NCBI GenBank assembly: GCA_046303375.1
Contig: JBKCGB010000071.1
Coordinates: 5,592-69,591, forward strand
Origin: UBA965 sp046303375
GTDB lineage: Bacteria; Chloroflexota; Chloroflexia; Chloroflexales; Roseiflexaceae
Length of the DNA: 64,000 nucleotides
Direction of reading: 5' to 3'
The translations under genes and the position numbers were made by a program. Under the pieces are notes generated by a model. The model made no database searches. It saw only the letters and a program-made list of their open reading frames with translations, and was not told where the DNA came from. Positions 15,551-24,022 of the stretch are shown here, one piece after another (within the stretch, counting starts at the first letter, position 1; each line of letters begins with the position of its first letter).

Positions 15551-18500
15551 TTACCGTACTGCATCCTCACGCATAATCCGATCGAAACATTCCAACAGAT
15601 AATCAGCGTTCCCACTATCAAATGGCATCGGAGGACGGATTTTGACAACGTTGTGAAACGGGCCATCAGTCCCGGCAAGTATGCCATAATCGCGCAATCG
15701 ATTCGACACATACGATGCTTCACTTTCGCCCGGCTCAAGTGTGACATGATCACGCACAAGCTCGACACCGAGAAACAAACCTGCACCACGCACATCGCCG
15801 ATCATGCGGTGATGTGGCGCAATTGCACGTAGCCCTGCCAAGAGGTGGTTGCCAACTGTCAATGCATTGTGTTGGTGTGGTTCATCGCGCAGCACATCGA
15901 GCACGGCCAAGCCAGCTGCCATTGATACGTTGTTGCCACCAAACGTCGCAAAATACTCCATGCCGTTATCAAATGCATCTGCAATGGCACGCGTCGTAAC
16001 GACGGCACCCATAGGTTGCCCATTTCCTATTGGCTTCCCCATGATGACAATATCAGGCACCACACCGTGCGCTTCGAATGCCCAAAAGTGTGTGCCAATA
16101 CGGCCAAATCCGACTTGGACTTCGTCAGCCATGCAGACCCCGCCAGCAGCACGTACATACGTATAGACATCGGCAAGATACCCAGGCGGTAAAACGATTT
16201 GTCCACCCACACTCGGCAATGTTTCAGCAATATAGCCACCCAATTTGCGCCCCTTGGCATGAATGCGTGCAATTACATCTTGGACTTGGGCAGCATATTT
16301 GGCACCTGCCATCGCATCATTACGCTTGAACGGCCCTCGATAATCATCAGGAATAGGCGCAGTATGCACCCAGTCCGGGGCACCTGTTCCCCCTGGGCCA
16401 TCATGTTTATAAGGACTTATGTCAATCAGTGTACTGGTATGACCATGATATGCAGATTCCAATACAATGATGTCTTGTGCACAGGTATATGCTTTCATCA
16501 AGCGTATTGCAAGCTCATTAGCCTCACTCGCAGAATTCACAAAATAGCACACTTCGAGTTCAGCTGGCAATGTCGCAGTCAAACGTCGGGCATAGGTTTG
16601 CATTTGATCGTTGAGATAGCGCGTATTAGTGCTCAATAACGCATACTGAGATGTGGCAGCCTGCACGACTCGCGGGTGACAATGCCCCACATGCGCCACG
16701 TTGTTGTAGGCATCAATATATACTCGCCCCGTACTATCGTAGAGATACTGGCGCCAACCGCGTACTATTTTGAGCGGCCGCTTATATGAAATACTGAGAT
16801 TCCTGCCAATACGTTGCCGCCGTTCAGCGAGTGTCGTCGTCAGCGGTATTTGCGCTGGTGGAAAGCGCTCCGCATCCATACGCAGAAGCAGATTAGGGCT
16901 GGGGGAAAGTGACTCCCATATACGCTGTTGTGATGCATACCCCACACCAGGAAAGTCACGGCCCATGTCAAGAAAATCCAAGATGATTTGAAAATGCACA
17001 TGCGTCGGCCATTTGCCGTTCACATCTGGCACACCAAAACTTCCGATACGTTGACCAGCGGCAACTTGCTGCCCCACAATCAATGTACGCATTGATTCAT
17101 CACTCAGATGACCATAAACGGTATAAAACGGTATCCCTGTGTCAGTATGATGCTCAAGAATGGTCAAATACCCATAATCGAGGTGCGCAGGTAGATACTC
17201 GAGCATATAAACACGCCCTGGTAAGACCGCATGGACTGGCGTACCGGCTGGCCCCCAAAAATCAATTGCAAGATGGAGTGTGCGCCGTTCGCTAATAACA
17301 TCGTCAGCTGAAGCATAGCGATCAGTCGTATATATCAAGCGTGGTTCGAGGTAGCCACCTATACCGATACGACCATCCATGTAGGATTCAATCACGTGTG
17401 CAAAACGTGGCATCGTGGCATTGCGTGGATCAGCACCGAGCACCGTACTACCCACACTGAGGTCGAGTGCCACCGTCTCATGAGCGGCTAATTCACGCCC
17501 CAAAATCGGTGCAGTTGATTGGCGCGCTATCCAAGATACCACCGCATCATGCTGCGGGACAGGCACCAAACCACACGCAGCTCGTAGCCGATAATGAATC
17601 ATACGTGGATGCGCAGCGGTAAACACCGCAAGGAGTGCCCACGCAGGAGCTTCACTGACACTCATATACGGATCATCTGGACGCTCACGTTTTCGAATAG
17701 ACGATACAGTCACACTGATACAAAGACGCATACAAACCAGATCAAATAGCACCGCGATTTCGGCTTCATTCAGCGGAAATTGTGCATGAAACGCTGCCAC
17801 CATCACCATCAGTGCATCGAGTGGTTGTGGATGGCGCATCACTGCATATGCAGCAGCAATTGCCAATTCACTGACCACAGCAGTATGCATCATGTCACCA
17901 AAATCCAAAAGACCAGTCACCGCACGTGCCATATAGCCAGGTCGCCCTACAACTACGTTGTAGTCGTTGGCATCGCCATGAATCACACCATAGCGCAGTG
18001 CTGAGGCGTGTGTAGCAAGTGTTGCGTTAAAACGCTCAAGATGCTGTGTAACAAGTTGACGCTGTGCATCATCGGTGAATGTATCTAGCGAGTCAGCAAT
18101 CCATGCACCACGCATTACATCCCATTCTAGTGAACGATGTGTGGCCGGATGCACAAACGATTGAAGTACGTGAGCAAGCTGACCTAGCACGCGCCCCAGA
18201 TCTGCGATCAACACATCATCAATCGGATTGGCGTCTGCAAACAACGTGCCATCAAGATACTCGAGCATCCAGACGATATGCGCATTGCCAGCAATCTGAC
18301 ACACTGACCAAGACTTCCCAGATTGCTGCGGGACCACCCGCTGTACAGGGATTGTCGTTGCATGGGTACGAATATGCATGAGTGCAGCAATTTGCATTTC
18401 TACGAACGCAGTCTCACGATGCGGGTGCATCACTTTCAGTACATAGTGGCGGCCATCGGGCGCAACGAGCAGTGCGTTGGTATCGTATTCACCCGGAAGG

Positions 18501-18592
18501 CGTTTAACTATAGGCGTCAGTGCATATTCACGCTGTACAACTGCAATGATATCGGCATCGTTGAGTAAAATCGGTTTATCCGCTGATAGCAT
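15551..18592 (-). CDS. Fusion of APH-type kinase, M23-like domain and class-III aminotransferase (amino-alcohol kinase / phospho-lyase)
   Basis: One frame of 1013 residues encodes three domains. Residues about 1-340 are an aminoglycoside-phosphotransferase/hydroxylysine-kinase fold, with the catalytic loop VIHGDANDYNVVV and metal site LLDFGDMMH. About 395-545 is a LytM/M23 domain with intact zinc ligands (His440 and Asp444 in HLAID, His531 and His533 in HVHF). About 600-1013 is a PLP class-III aminotransferase with Lys853 in GKPIGNG. The kinase plus aminotransferase pairing parallels human hydroxylysine kinase and the phospho-lyases PHYKPL/ETNPPL. The likely role is therefore phosphorylation then beta-elimination of an amino alcohol. 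No signal peptide is seen, so the M23 domain would be cytoplasmic. GAGGA precedes the ATG. Confidence 0.88.
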   Translation of the reverse strand: MLSADKPILLNDADIIAVVQREYALTPIVKRLPGEYDTNALLVAPDGRHYVLKVMHPHRETAFVEMQIAALMHIRTHATTIPVQRVVPQQSGKSWSVCQIAGNAHIVWMLEYLDGTLFADANPIDDVLIADLGRVLGQLAHVLQSFVHPATHRSLEWDVMRGAWIADSLDTFTDDAQRQLVTQHLERFNATLATHASALRYGVIHGDANDYNVVVGRPGYMARAVTGLLDFGDMMHTAVVSELAIAAAYAVMRHPQPLDALMVMVAAFHAQFPLNEAEIAVLFDLVCMRLCISVTVSSIRKRERPDDPYMSVSEAPAWALLAVFTAAHPRMIHYRLRAACGLVPVPQHDAVVSWIARQSTAPILGRELAAHETVALDLSVGSTVLGADPRNATMPRFAHVIESYMDGRIGIGGYLEPRLIYTTDRYASADDVISERRTLHLAIDFWGPAGTPVHAVLPGRVYMLEYLPAHLDYGYLTILEHHTDTGIPFYTVYGHLSDESMRTLIVGQQVAAGQRIGSFGVPDVNGKWPTHVHFQIILDFLDMGRDFPGVGYASQQRIWESLSPSPNLLLRMDAERFPPAQIPLTTTLAERRQRIGRNLSISYKRPLKIVRGWRQYLYDSTGRVYIDAYNNVAHVGHCHPRVVQAATSQYALLSTNTRYLNDQMQTYARRLTATLPAELEVCYFVNSASEANELAIRLMKAYTCAQDIIVLESAYHGHTSTLIDISPYKHDGPGGTGAPDWVHTAPIPDDYRGPFKRNDAMAGAKYAAQVQDVIARIHAKGRKLGGYIAETLPSVGGQIVLPPGYLADVYTYVRAAGGVCMADEVQVGFGRIGTHFWAFEAHGVVPDIVIMGKPIGNGQPMGAVVTTRAIADAFDNGMEYFATFGGNNVSMAAGLAVLDVLRDEPHQHNALTVGNHLLAGLRAIAPHHRMIGDVRGAGLFLGVELVRDHVTLEPGESEASYVSNRLRDYGILAGTDGPFHNVVKIRPPMPFDSGNADYLLECFDRIMREDAVR

Positions 18593-18628
18593 GGCTTCCT
18601 CTTATCAATATACGTTTGTGCCTTAATT

Positions 18629-18650
18629 ATACGTGGATTTATACACGTAT
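18629..18650. promoter_or_regulatory. Perfect 7-bp inverted repeat between divergent genes
   Basis: ATACGTG (18629-18635) and CACGTAT (18644-18650) form a perfect dyad with an 8-base AT-rich spacer, in the 60-130 bases between the kinase/aminotransferase fusion and the oxidoreductase gene. The layout suits a dimeric regulator of both genes. Another ATACGT lies at 18610-18615. Confidence 0.5.
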
Positions 18651-18718
18651 TGAATGCATGGAGTCCGACACATATGATACGCTATGAGTACTACGGATAC
18701 ACATATGGAAAACACAGC

Positions 18719-19834
18719 ATGAATGATGTATTGTGGAACGATGAGGGATGGATTGCTTGCGAATCTTTGCAACGCAATATAACGTGTGATGTGTGTGTAG
18801 TTGGCCTGGGTGGGAGCGGGTTAGCTGCCATTGAATTGTTAGCAGCACATGGTGTAGATGTAGTTGGTATCGATGCTGGTATGGTTGGCGGTGCGGCAGC
18901 AGGGAGCAATGGCGGCTTTATATTGGCTGGTATCGCTGCGTTTCATCACGAAGCAGTGGCATCACTGGGTGCCACTACTGCGACTGCACTCTACCAAGAA
19001 ACGATTGAAGAAATTGCACTTGTTGCACAACACGAACCACTCTTTCGTCAGGTCGGCTCTTTGCGTATTGCCACAGATGCAAATGAATACTCAGACTGCG
19101 TGGCGCAATATGTACGCATGCGTCAAGACGGATTGGCCGTTGAATGGTATGAGGGAAGCGAAGGCAAAGGGCTACTGTTTCCACATGATGGAGCATTTCA
19201 ACCATTAAAACGCGTGCGTAGAATTGCAACCCACCTGCGAAATATTGGTATACGCTTATATGAACGGACACGTGCCACAAGTATCGAGAGTGGTCAACTC
19301 ACTGCCAATGGCCATACCATCAGGTGTAACCAGATTATTGTGGCCGTTGATGGACAGCTTGAGCGCATCTTGCCCATCCTGCAACAACAGGTGCGCACTA
19401 CCAGACTGCAAATGCTTGGTACTGCGCCAGACCACACTATCGTACTCCCGCGACCAGTGTATGCGCGGTATGGCTATGATTATTGGCAACAACTTCCTGA
19501 TGGACGCATTGTCGTAGGTGGCAGTCGTGACAAATACGTGACATCTGAATGGGGATTCGGTACATTGCCCACGCCAGAAGTGCAAATGAGCATCGAAACA
19601 ATCCTGCGTACGGTAATCGGTAGCAGTGCGGCAATCACTCATCGTTGGGGGGCGTCGGTGTCATACCGATCGGATGATATCCGACCGTTGATAACCCAAG
19701 TTGCACCACGCGTATGGGTGTGTGGCGCATACAACGGCACGGGCAACATCGTGGGGAGTATTTGTGCGAAACATGTGGCTCGGGCAATCATCACAGGCTC
19801 GACTACACACATGCAGGCGTGGATATCTGCGTAG
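18719..19834 (+). CDS. FAD-dependent oxidoreductase, DAO family
   Basis: The FAD-binding Rossmann motif is VCVVGLGGSGLAAIELL near the N-terminus, with the glycine loop SNGGFI later on, and a C-terminal VWVCGAYNGTGNIVGSICA that closes the FAD site in glycine-oxidase/DadA-type enzymes. Such enzymes oxidise the C-N bond of amines or amino acids. The start is uncertain: ATG at 18719 gives 371 residues and the usual distance to the FAD motif, but in-frame starts exist at 18650 and 18674. It diverges from the fusion gene, which also acts on an amino compound by inference, and is followed by two transporter genes, so a shared catabolic route is plausible. Confidence 0.85.
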   Translation: MNDVLWNDEGWIACESLQRNITCDVCVVGLGGSGLAAIELLAAHGVDVVGIDAGMVGGAAAGSNGGFILAGIAAFHHEAVASLGATTATALYQETIEEIALVAQHEPLFRQVGSLRIATDANEYSDCVAQYVRMRQDGLAVEWYEGSEGKGLLFPHDGAFQPLKRVRRIATHLRNIGIRLYERTRATSIESGQLTANGHTIRCNQIIVAVDGQLERILPILQQQVRTTRLQMLGTAPDHTIVLPRPVYARYGYDYWQQLPDGRIVVGGSRDKYVTSEWGFGTLPTPEVQMSIETILRTVIGSSAAITHRWGASVSYRSDDIRPLITQVAPRVWVCGAYNGTGNIVGSICAKHVARAIITGSTTHMQAWISA

Positions 19835-19895
19835 CGACGATACTCAGGTGCACTCACAAACGACGCATGGATATGCAAAACACAAAGAGAAGTCG

Positions 19896-20834
19896 ATGAA
19901 TCATCCCGTATTACGCCTCATACGAATAATCGTGCTGTGTATTGCGTGTATGCCATTGGCACATGGAGTGGGGTTTTTATATGGCGAGCTACTGCGTGCA
20001 AATCGCAATCAATTGGAAGTTGATATTAACCGATCCTTCGTGGCATATCGCACAGAACTCACTCAACTCACGCAGGGCACCTCGGATATGCCAGGCAGTG
20101 AAACCCCATTCATGAACACCATTATTGATGCATTCATCCGCAGTGCAGGGTTGTATGTCTTTGCAGCCACGCTGGCGCTATGTGGTGGCATCTGGTGTGG
20201 TACTTCCATTGTTCATCGGCAAAGGGGTGCCCTACCGGCGTGGTTTAGCACATTGACCAGCACGGGTGCAGCACTTCCGGCACTCTTTTTTGCAAGTGGC
20301 AGCATCGCACTGATGTACTACGTACTCATCTACACGTCCTACAACCTCCCTGTTCCACTGCAAGGATTTGGGTGGGACATACATCTCTTCATTCCGCTCT
20401 GCGCACTCTGTATTCGGTCACTGTGTAGCATTAGTCATCTCACCGCACTCGCACTTCATGATGAGTATCTCAAACCACATATCGTGGCAGTCCGAGCCAA
20501 AGGAATTGATGAAAGATACCTGTTGTTGCATCACATCTGGCCAGCCCAACAACAAACTATCATGCTGGCAAGTGTGTCCACTCTACGCATCATGCTTGCC
20601 GAATTAATCGTGATTGAATATTTGTTTCGTTGGCAAGGGATCGGGCATCTCTTTGCAAGCGCAGTCATCGCCCCACGTATGAGTAATGCGATAGCACTCC
20701 CCATATCCATGTCAAGCAGCGTAATTGCGGCATGTATTGTTGGCTTCATGATCTTGTACTTCTGCGGCGAATGTGTACGTGCAATCACCACGCCTCGCCA
20801 CGAGCAAACCTCAGCCCAAACGGAGCTGTCATGA
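19896..20834 (+). CDS. DppB-like ABC transporter permease
   Basis: This 312-residue inner-membrane protein has about six hydrophobic segments and a periplasmic loop after the first, as in DppB/OppB permeases. The cytoplasmic EAA loop reads AVRAKGIDERYLLLHHIWP, the contact site for the ATPase subunit. The ATG at 19896 is preceded by AGAGAAG. It overlaps the next permease by 4 bases (ATGA), so the two are translationally coupled. No ATP-binding or substrate-binding protein gene lies in the window, so those partners must be encoded elsewhere. The peptide or amine substrate is unknown. Confidence 0.85.
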   Translation: MNHPVLRLIRIIVLCIACMPLAHGVGFLYGELLRANRNQLEVDINRSFVAYRTELTQLTQGTSDMPGSETPFMNTIIDAFIRSAGLYVFAATLALCGGIWCGTSIVHRQRGALPAWFSTLTSTGAALPALFFASGSIALMYYVLIYTSYNLPVPLQGFGWDIHLFIPLCALCIRSLCSISHLTALALHDEYLKPHIVAVRAKGIDERYLLLHHIWPAQQQTIMLASVSTLRIMLAELIVIEYLFRWQGIGHLFASAVIAPRMSNAIALPISMSSSVIAACIVGFMILYFCGECVRAITTPRHEQTSAQTELS

Positions 20835-22939
20835 AAGCCCACCTCATCATTGGCTGGCTTATTCTGATAGCAGTTGCAAGTATCACCATGTTTGGCGAAG
20901 CGCTTGCTCCACACCCTGCACGCGAACGTCATGCAGTGTATATCGACGGTGATACGATTATCACGCCACCCTTCCCGATAGCCACACCCGGATTTGCACT
21001 TGGTTCGGATCAGTACGGCAGAGACATTCTCAGTCGTTTACTCGTTGGCACCAAACCCACCATGCTCACAATCGTGATTGTGGCGTTGTTGCGTCTCAGC
21101 ATTGGATGTGTGGCTGGCATTCTTGCGGTCACTGCACCATATGCCGTACGCATGTCCGTGAGATTGATTACCGCTGTCTTCGCAGCACTACCCGCCTTTG
21201 TGGGTGCACTTTTAGTGCTGACACTCAGCCCAAACACCACACTTGGAATCTTTGTTGTGGCACTGACGTGGAACAGTTGGGGAGATGTGGCAAAAGAAAT
21301 CACCTATCATTTAACGCAATTGCAACAACAGCCATACTATCATGCCGCAGTGAGCAGTGGCGACCAGCACCTGAGCATCATGGTGCGGCATGGTGGCCGT
21401 CTCATAGGTGCTCAGTTGCAACGACTGTTGCTACGAGAAATGAGTGCCGCGCTGACACTCCTTGCCATGGTCGGCTTTCTCGGGTACTTCGTCGGTGGTG
21501 CTACCTGGATGATTGTGGCAGGTGACGCAGTACCAATTGGTGCACGGGCTGCCGATTATCCGGAGCTGGGACAACTCCTCGCCACAAGCTTCGAACGCGT
21601 ATTACGACCTGAAGCGTTAATCACAACAGCAACCTATATCGGCTGTATCATCGTGGGTTTACAGTTCTTGCTCATTCAACCACAAGGATTGCCTCGACGA
21701 CTCCCGGCATGGCTGCATGCACTCCGCACAGATGTCGAATGGTGGATTGCTCGTCGCGCTGCGGTATGGCTACTCATGGTGCTGGGAGGCATTGGTGGAT
21801 TCGCGTACTGGTTACTTACCCCAACACCCGTCACAGTGCATGCTGACAACCGACCTGCACCAGTCATTCTGCAACGGGTGAACCCATGGGGGATGTATGG
21901 CGGCGATGCAAGTCAAAGCTTTCGCAGTGCAGATCCATATGCACCATATCAAGCCGTCATCTTGCATGCACCACGAGCACTCACAAGTGCACCTATTGTG
22001 AGTGCTCGTGATGATATCTATGTCTATGCGGGAGATACGTTGTTGAAGTGGCAGGAAGGTAGCGTTACGTCAATCACACTTCCTTTTTCTCCAATCGGTA
22101 ATCCGGCTATTGACACTTCAGGGAATGTGGTGGTGGTAGGAGCACACGGTGAACTTTTGCACATTGACTCACATGGGCAGGTAGCGCTGCAATATCGTAC
22201 CACGACGCGGGGGCAAGCAACGAGTGGTGCAATCATTGATGCCGCAGGCAATGTTGCAGTCACGGTGGTCGATCGTATCGAATTCTTTGATGCACGCGGC
22301 ACGGCAAAGTGGGCGACAGTGGCAATCGATGGATACAATGAATTCCCACCACTGTTGAGTCCAGATGGAACGATAATTGTGCTTGCAAACCAAGCATTTG
22401 ATGTCGCAGATGGGGGGCGATTGCCACTGTTTGCTGGGAATCCATCTGCACAATATGAAGGTGCTGCCCTGATTAGCGGTGCCGATGGATTCATCTATCG
22501 GCGAATTGGACACAGCATGACGCAACTCGATGTCGAAGAATTTGTTCCCACTGAAATCCGTACAATTGATTGGGATGCAGCACACGTTACGATGTTTTTT
22601 CCACAGCTCAGTGGTGTGACAATCGAGGGCGTGGCTTGGCAACTCTATAGCGGCTACGGCAGTCGTGCCACCTTTGTGTGGATGTATGGCCAGCACCAGT
22701 ATCACACCACGCCACTACGTGCTCAAAGTCTTCTCCTCACCGTTGGCGATGATGCGAGCGCGGTATTTTGCACGCCATATCACATCTATGCCCGTACACC
22801 AGGTGGCAAGAATGATGTATGGGAATATGCTATTAACCCTGCGCTTGGCGAATGCCTAGGTGGGGCATTCACCGACACGTTTAGTGTGGTAGCCTTTACC
22901 GATGCTTTGGTGTGGTATGCCTCACCAGAGACTCGGTGA
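20831..22939 (+). CDS. DppC-like ABC permease fused to a C-terminal beta-propeller-like domain
   Basis: The 702-residue protein begins as a DppC-type permease. It has a first membrane helix, then GFALGSDQYGRDILSRLLVGTK (the DppC hallmark), five more helices and a degenerate EAA loop (YHAAVSSGDQHLSIMVRHGG). A seventh helix at about residues 308-328 (VWLLMVLGGIGGFAYWLL) is followed by some 370 residues with repeated blade-like units such as GNPAIDTSGNVVVVGAHGELLHI and SGAIIDAAGNVAVTVVDRIEFF, as in PQQ/quinoprotein-type propellers. The extra helix should place the propeller outside. It starts at an ATGA overlap with the DppB-like gene. Its last 18 bases overlap the convergent dehydratase gene. 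Normal DppC proteins are about 300 residues. Confidence 0.82.
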   Translation: MKAHLIIGWLILIAVASITMFGEALAPHPARERHAVYIDGDTIITPPFPIATPGFALGSDQYGRDILSRLLVGTKPTMLTIVIVALLRLSIGCVAGILAVTAPYAVRMSVRLITAVFAALPAFVGALLVLTLSPNTTLGIFVVALTWNSWGDVAKEITYHLTQLQQQPYYHAAVSSGDQHLSIMVRHGGRLIGAQLQRLLLREMSAALTLLAMVGFLGYFVGGATWMIVAGDAVPIGARAADYPELGQLLATSFERVLRPEALITTATYIGCIIVGLQFLLIQPQGLPRRLPAWLHALRTDVEWWIARRAAVWLLMVLGGIGGFAYWLLTPTPVTVHADNRPAPVILQRVNPWGMYGGDASQSFRSADPYAPYQAVILHAPRALTSAPIVSARDDIYVYAGDTLLKWQEGSVTSITLPFSPIGNPAIDTSGNVVVVGAHGELLHIDSHGQVALQYRTTTRGQATSGAIIDAAGNVAVTVVDRIEFFDARGTAKWATVAIDGYNEFPPLLSPDGTIIVLANQAFDVADGGRLPLFAGNPSAQYEGAALISGADGFIYRRIGHSMTQLDVEEFVPTEIRTIDWDAAHVTMFFPQLSGVTIEGVAWQLYSGYGSRATFVWMYGQHQYHTTPLRAQSLLLTVGDDASAVFCTPYHIYARTPGGKNDVWEYAINPALGECLGGAFTDTFSVVAFTDALVWYASPETR

Positions 22940-23887
22940 TGTGAGAATTGACGCAAGCACGGGTGGTTCGATGTTTCCACCACACAGAATCACTCCCACG
23001 TTGCGCAATGTCGTAGGGACCTTTCCTGCAAGCAGTGCACCAGGCCCTGTACCAGCACTCGGTTCGATGAGTTGCTTGAGCGTCAACAACACACTTTGTG
23101 TGCCAGCACTGATTTCGGCTTCACTCACAGTAATAATTTGAGACACATGCTGCTGCACAATCGGGAAAGTAAGTGCACCCGGGGTCGTAATTCGGAGTCC
23201 ATCAGCAATGGTATCTGGCGCAGGAATAGTCACACGTGTTTGCGCCAACAACGACTGATACGTATCAGCGGCTTGTGCTGGCTCTACACCAATAACGTGC
23301 AAGTGTGGATTATGCGCATGCGCAGCAATTGCACTCCCAGCGATCAAACCACCACCACCCACCGGCACCAGCACGGCATCAAGATATGGAATTTGTGCGC
23401 ATAACTCGAGTACGGCTGTCCCTTGTCCTGCAATAATGTGGTGATGATCGTAGGGTGGAATCAGCGTCAAACCACGAGCCTCGGCGTGCGTTTTGGCCAC
23501 GTGTTCACGGTCTTGTGTAAGCCGGTCATAGTGGATGATTTCTGCACCATAGGCAGCAGTTGCCGCCACTTTAACTGCTGGTGCATCCGTTGGCATACAA
23601 ATGACAGCGGGTATTCCCAACAATTTAGCCGCTAATGCCACACCTTGAGCATGATTACCTGACGAAAACGCGATGACTCCGGCTTTTTTTGCGGATGCAG
23701 AGAGCTGCACCAATGCATTGTACGCTCCACGAAACTTAAATGACCCAGTTCGTTGCAGATGCTCTGCTTTGAAATAAACGTTGCAACCGACACGCGCATT
23801 AAAGCGCCGCGACTGCAAGACTGGCGTATAGTGTGCAATATCCTGCAATCGTTCAGCGGCAGCCAAGACATCCACATATGTTGGCAT
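22922..23887 (-). CDS. Threonine dehydratase / serine racemase-type PLP enzyme (no ACT domain)
   Basis: This 321-residue fold-type II PLP enzyme has the PLP lysine at Lys51 in GSFKFRGA, the carboxylate loop SSGNHAQG, and the phosphate loop GGGGLIAG. Length and lack of an ACT domain match catabolic threonine ammonia-lyase or serine racemase rather than the long, isoleucine-inhibited IlvA; which reaction applies cannot be settled from sequence. The ATG at 23887 follows AGGGAA by 3-4 bases, and an ATG four codons earlier is the alternative. It diverges from an MFS transporter, and a good minus-strand promoter lies in the shared gap. Confidence 0.9.
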   Translation of the reverse strand: MPTYVDVLAAAERLQDIAHYTPVLQSRRFNARVGCNVYFKAEHLQRTGSFKFRGAYNALVQLSASAKKAGVIAFSSGNHAQGVALAAKLLGIPAVICMPTDAPAVKVAATAAYGAEIIHYDRLTQDREHVAKTHAEARGLTLIPPYDHHHIIAGQGTAVLELCAQIPYLDAVLVPVGGGGLIAGSAIAAHAHNPHLHVIGVEPAQAADTYQSLLAQTRVTIPAPDTIADGLRITTPGALTFPIVQQHVSQIITVSEAEISAGTQSVLLTLKQLIEPSAGTGPGALLAGKVPTTLRNVGVILCGGNIEPPVLASILTSPSLW

Positions 23888-23919
23888 TGTTTCCCTCATA
23901 CGTTATTGCGGTTTTTTGT

Positions 23920-23947
23920 ATTGTATGAGATAACACTGGTTACGCAA
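23920..23947 (-). promoter_or_regulatory. Sigma-70-type promoter for the threonine dehydratase gene
   Basis: On the minus strand TTGCGT (complement of 23942-23947) is followed after 16 bases by TACAAT (complement of 23920-23925). It lies about 35 bases before the chosen start codon. Confidence 0.55.
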
Positions 23948-23948
23948 A

Positions 23949-23978
23949 TTGGCAAATTGATCTGTTTCGCCGTACTAT
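23949..23978 (+). promoter_or_regulatory. Candidate promoter for the MFS transporter gene
   Basis: TTGGCA (23949-23954) and TACTAT (23973-23978) are separated by 18 bases, about 45 bases before the ATG at 24023. Its -35 almost abuts the -35 of the divergent promoter, so one regulator could affect both. Confidence 0.5.
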
Positions 23979-24022
23979 GTGAAGACACACGCAACTAAAG
24001 ATTTACCAAACGAAAGGTCTCC

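Noticed and set aside
11384..22939. Two convergent gene pairs (11384-11401 and 22922-22939) overlap by exactly 18 bases
   Set aside because: Short convergent overlaps are common in dense genomes and the two overlap sequences are unrelated, so equal length is probably chance.
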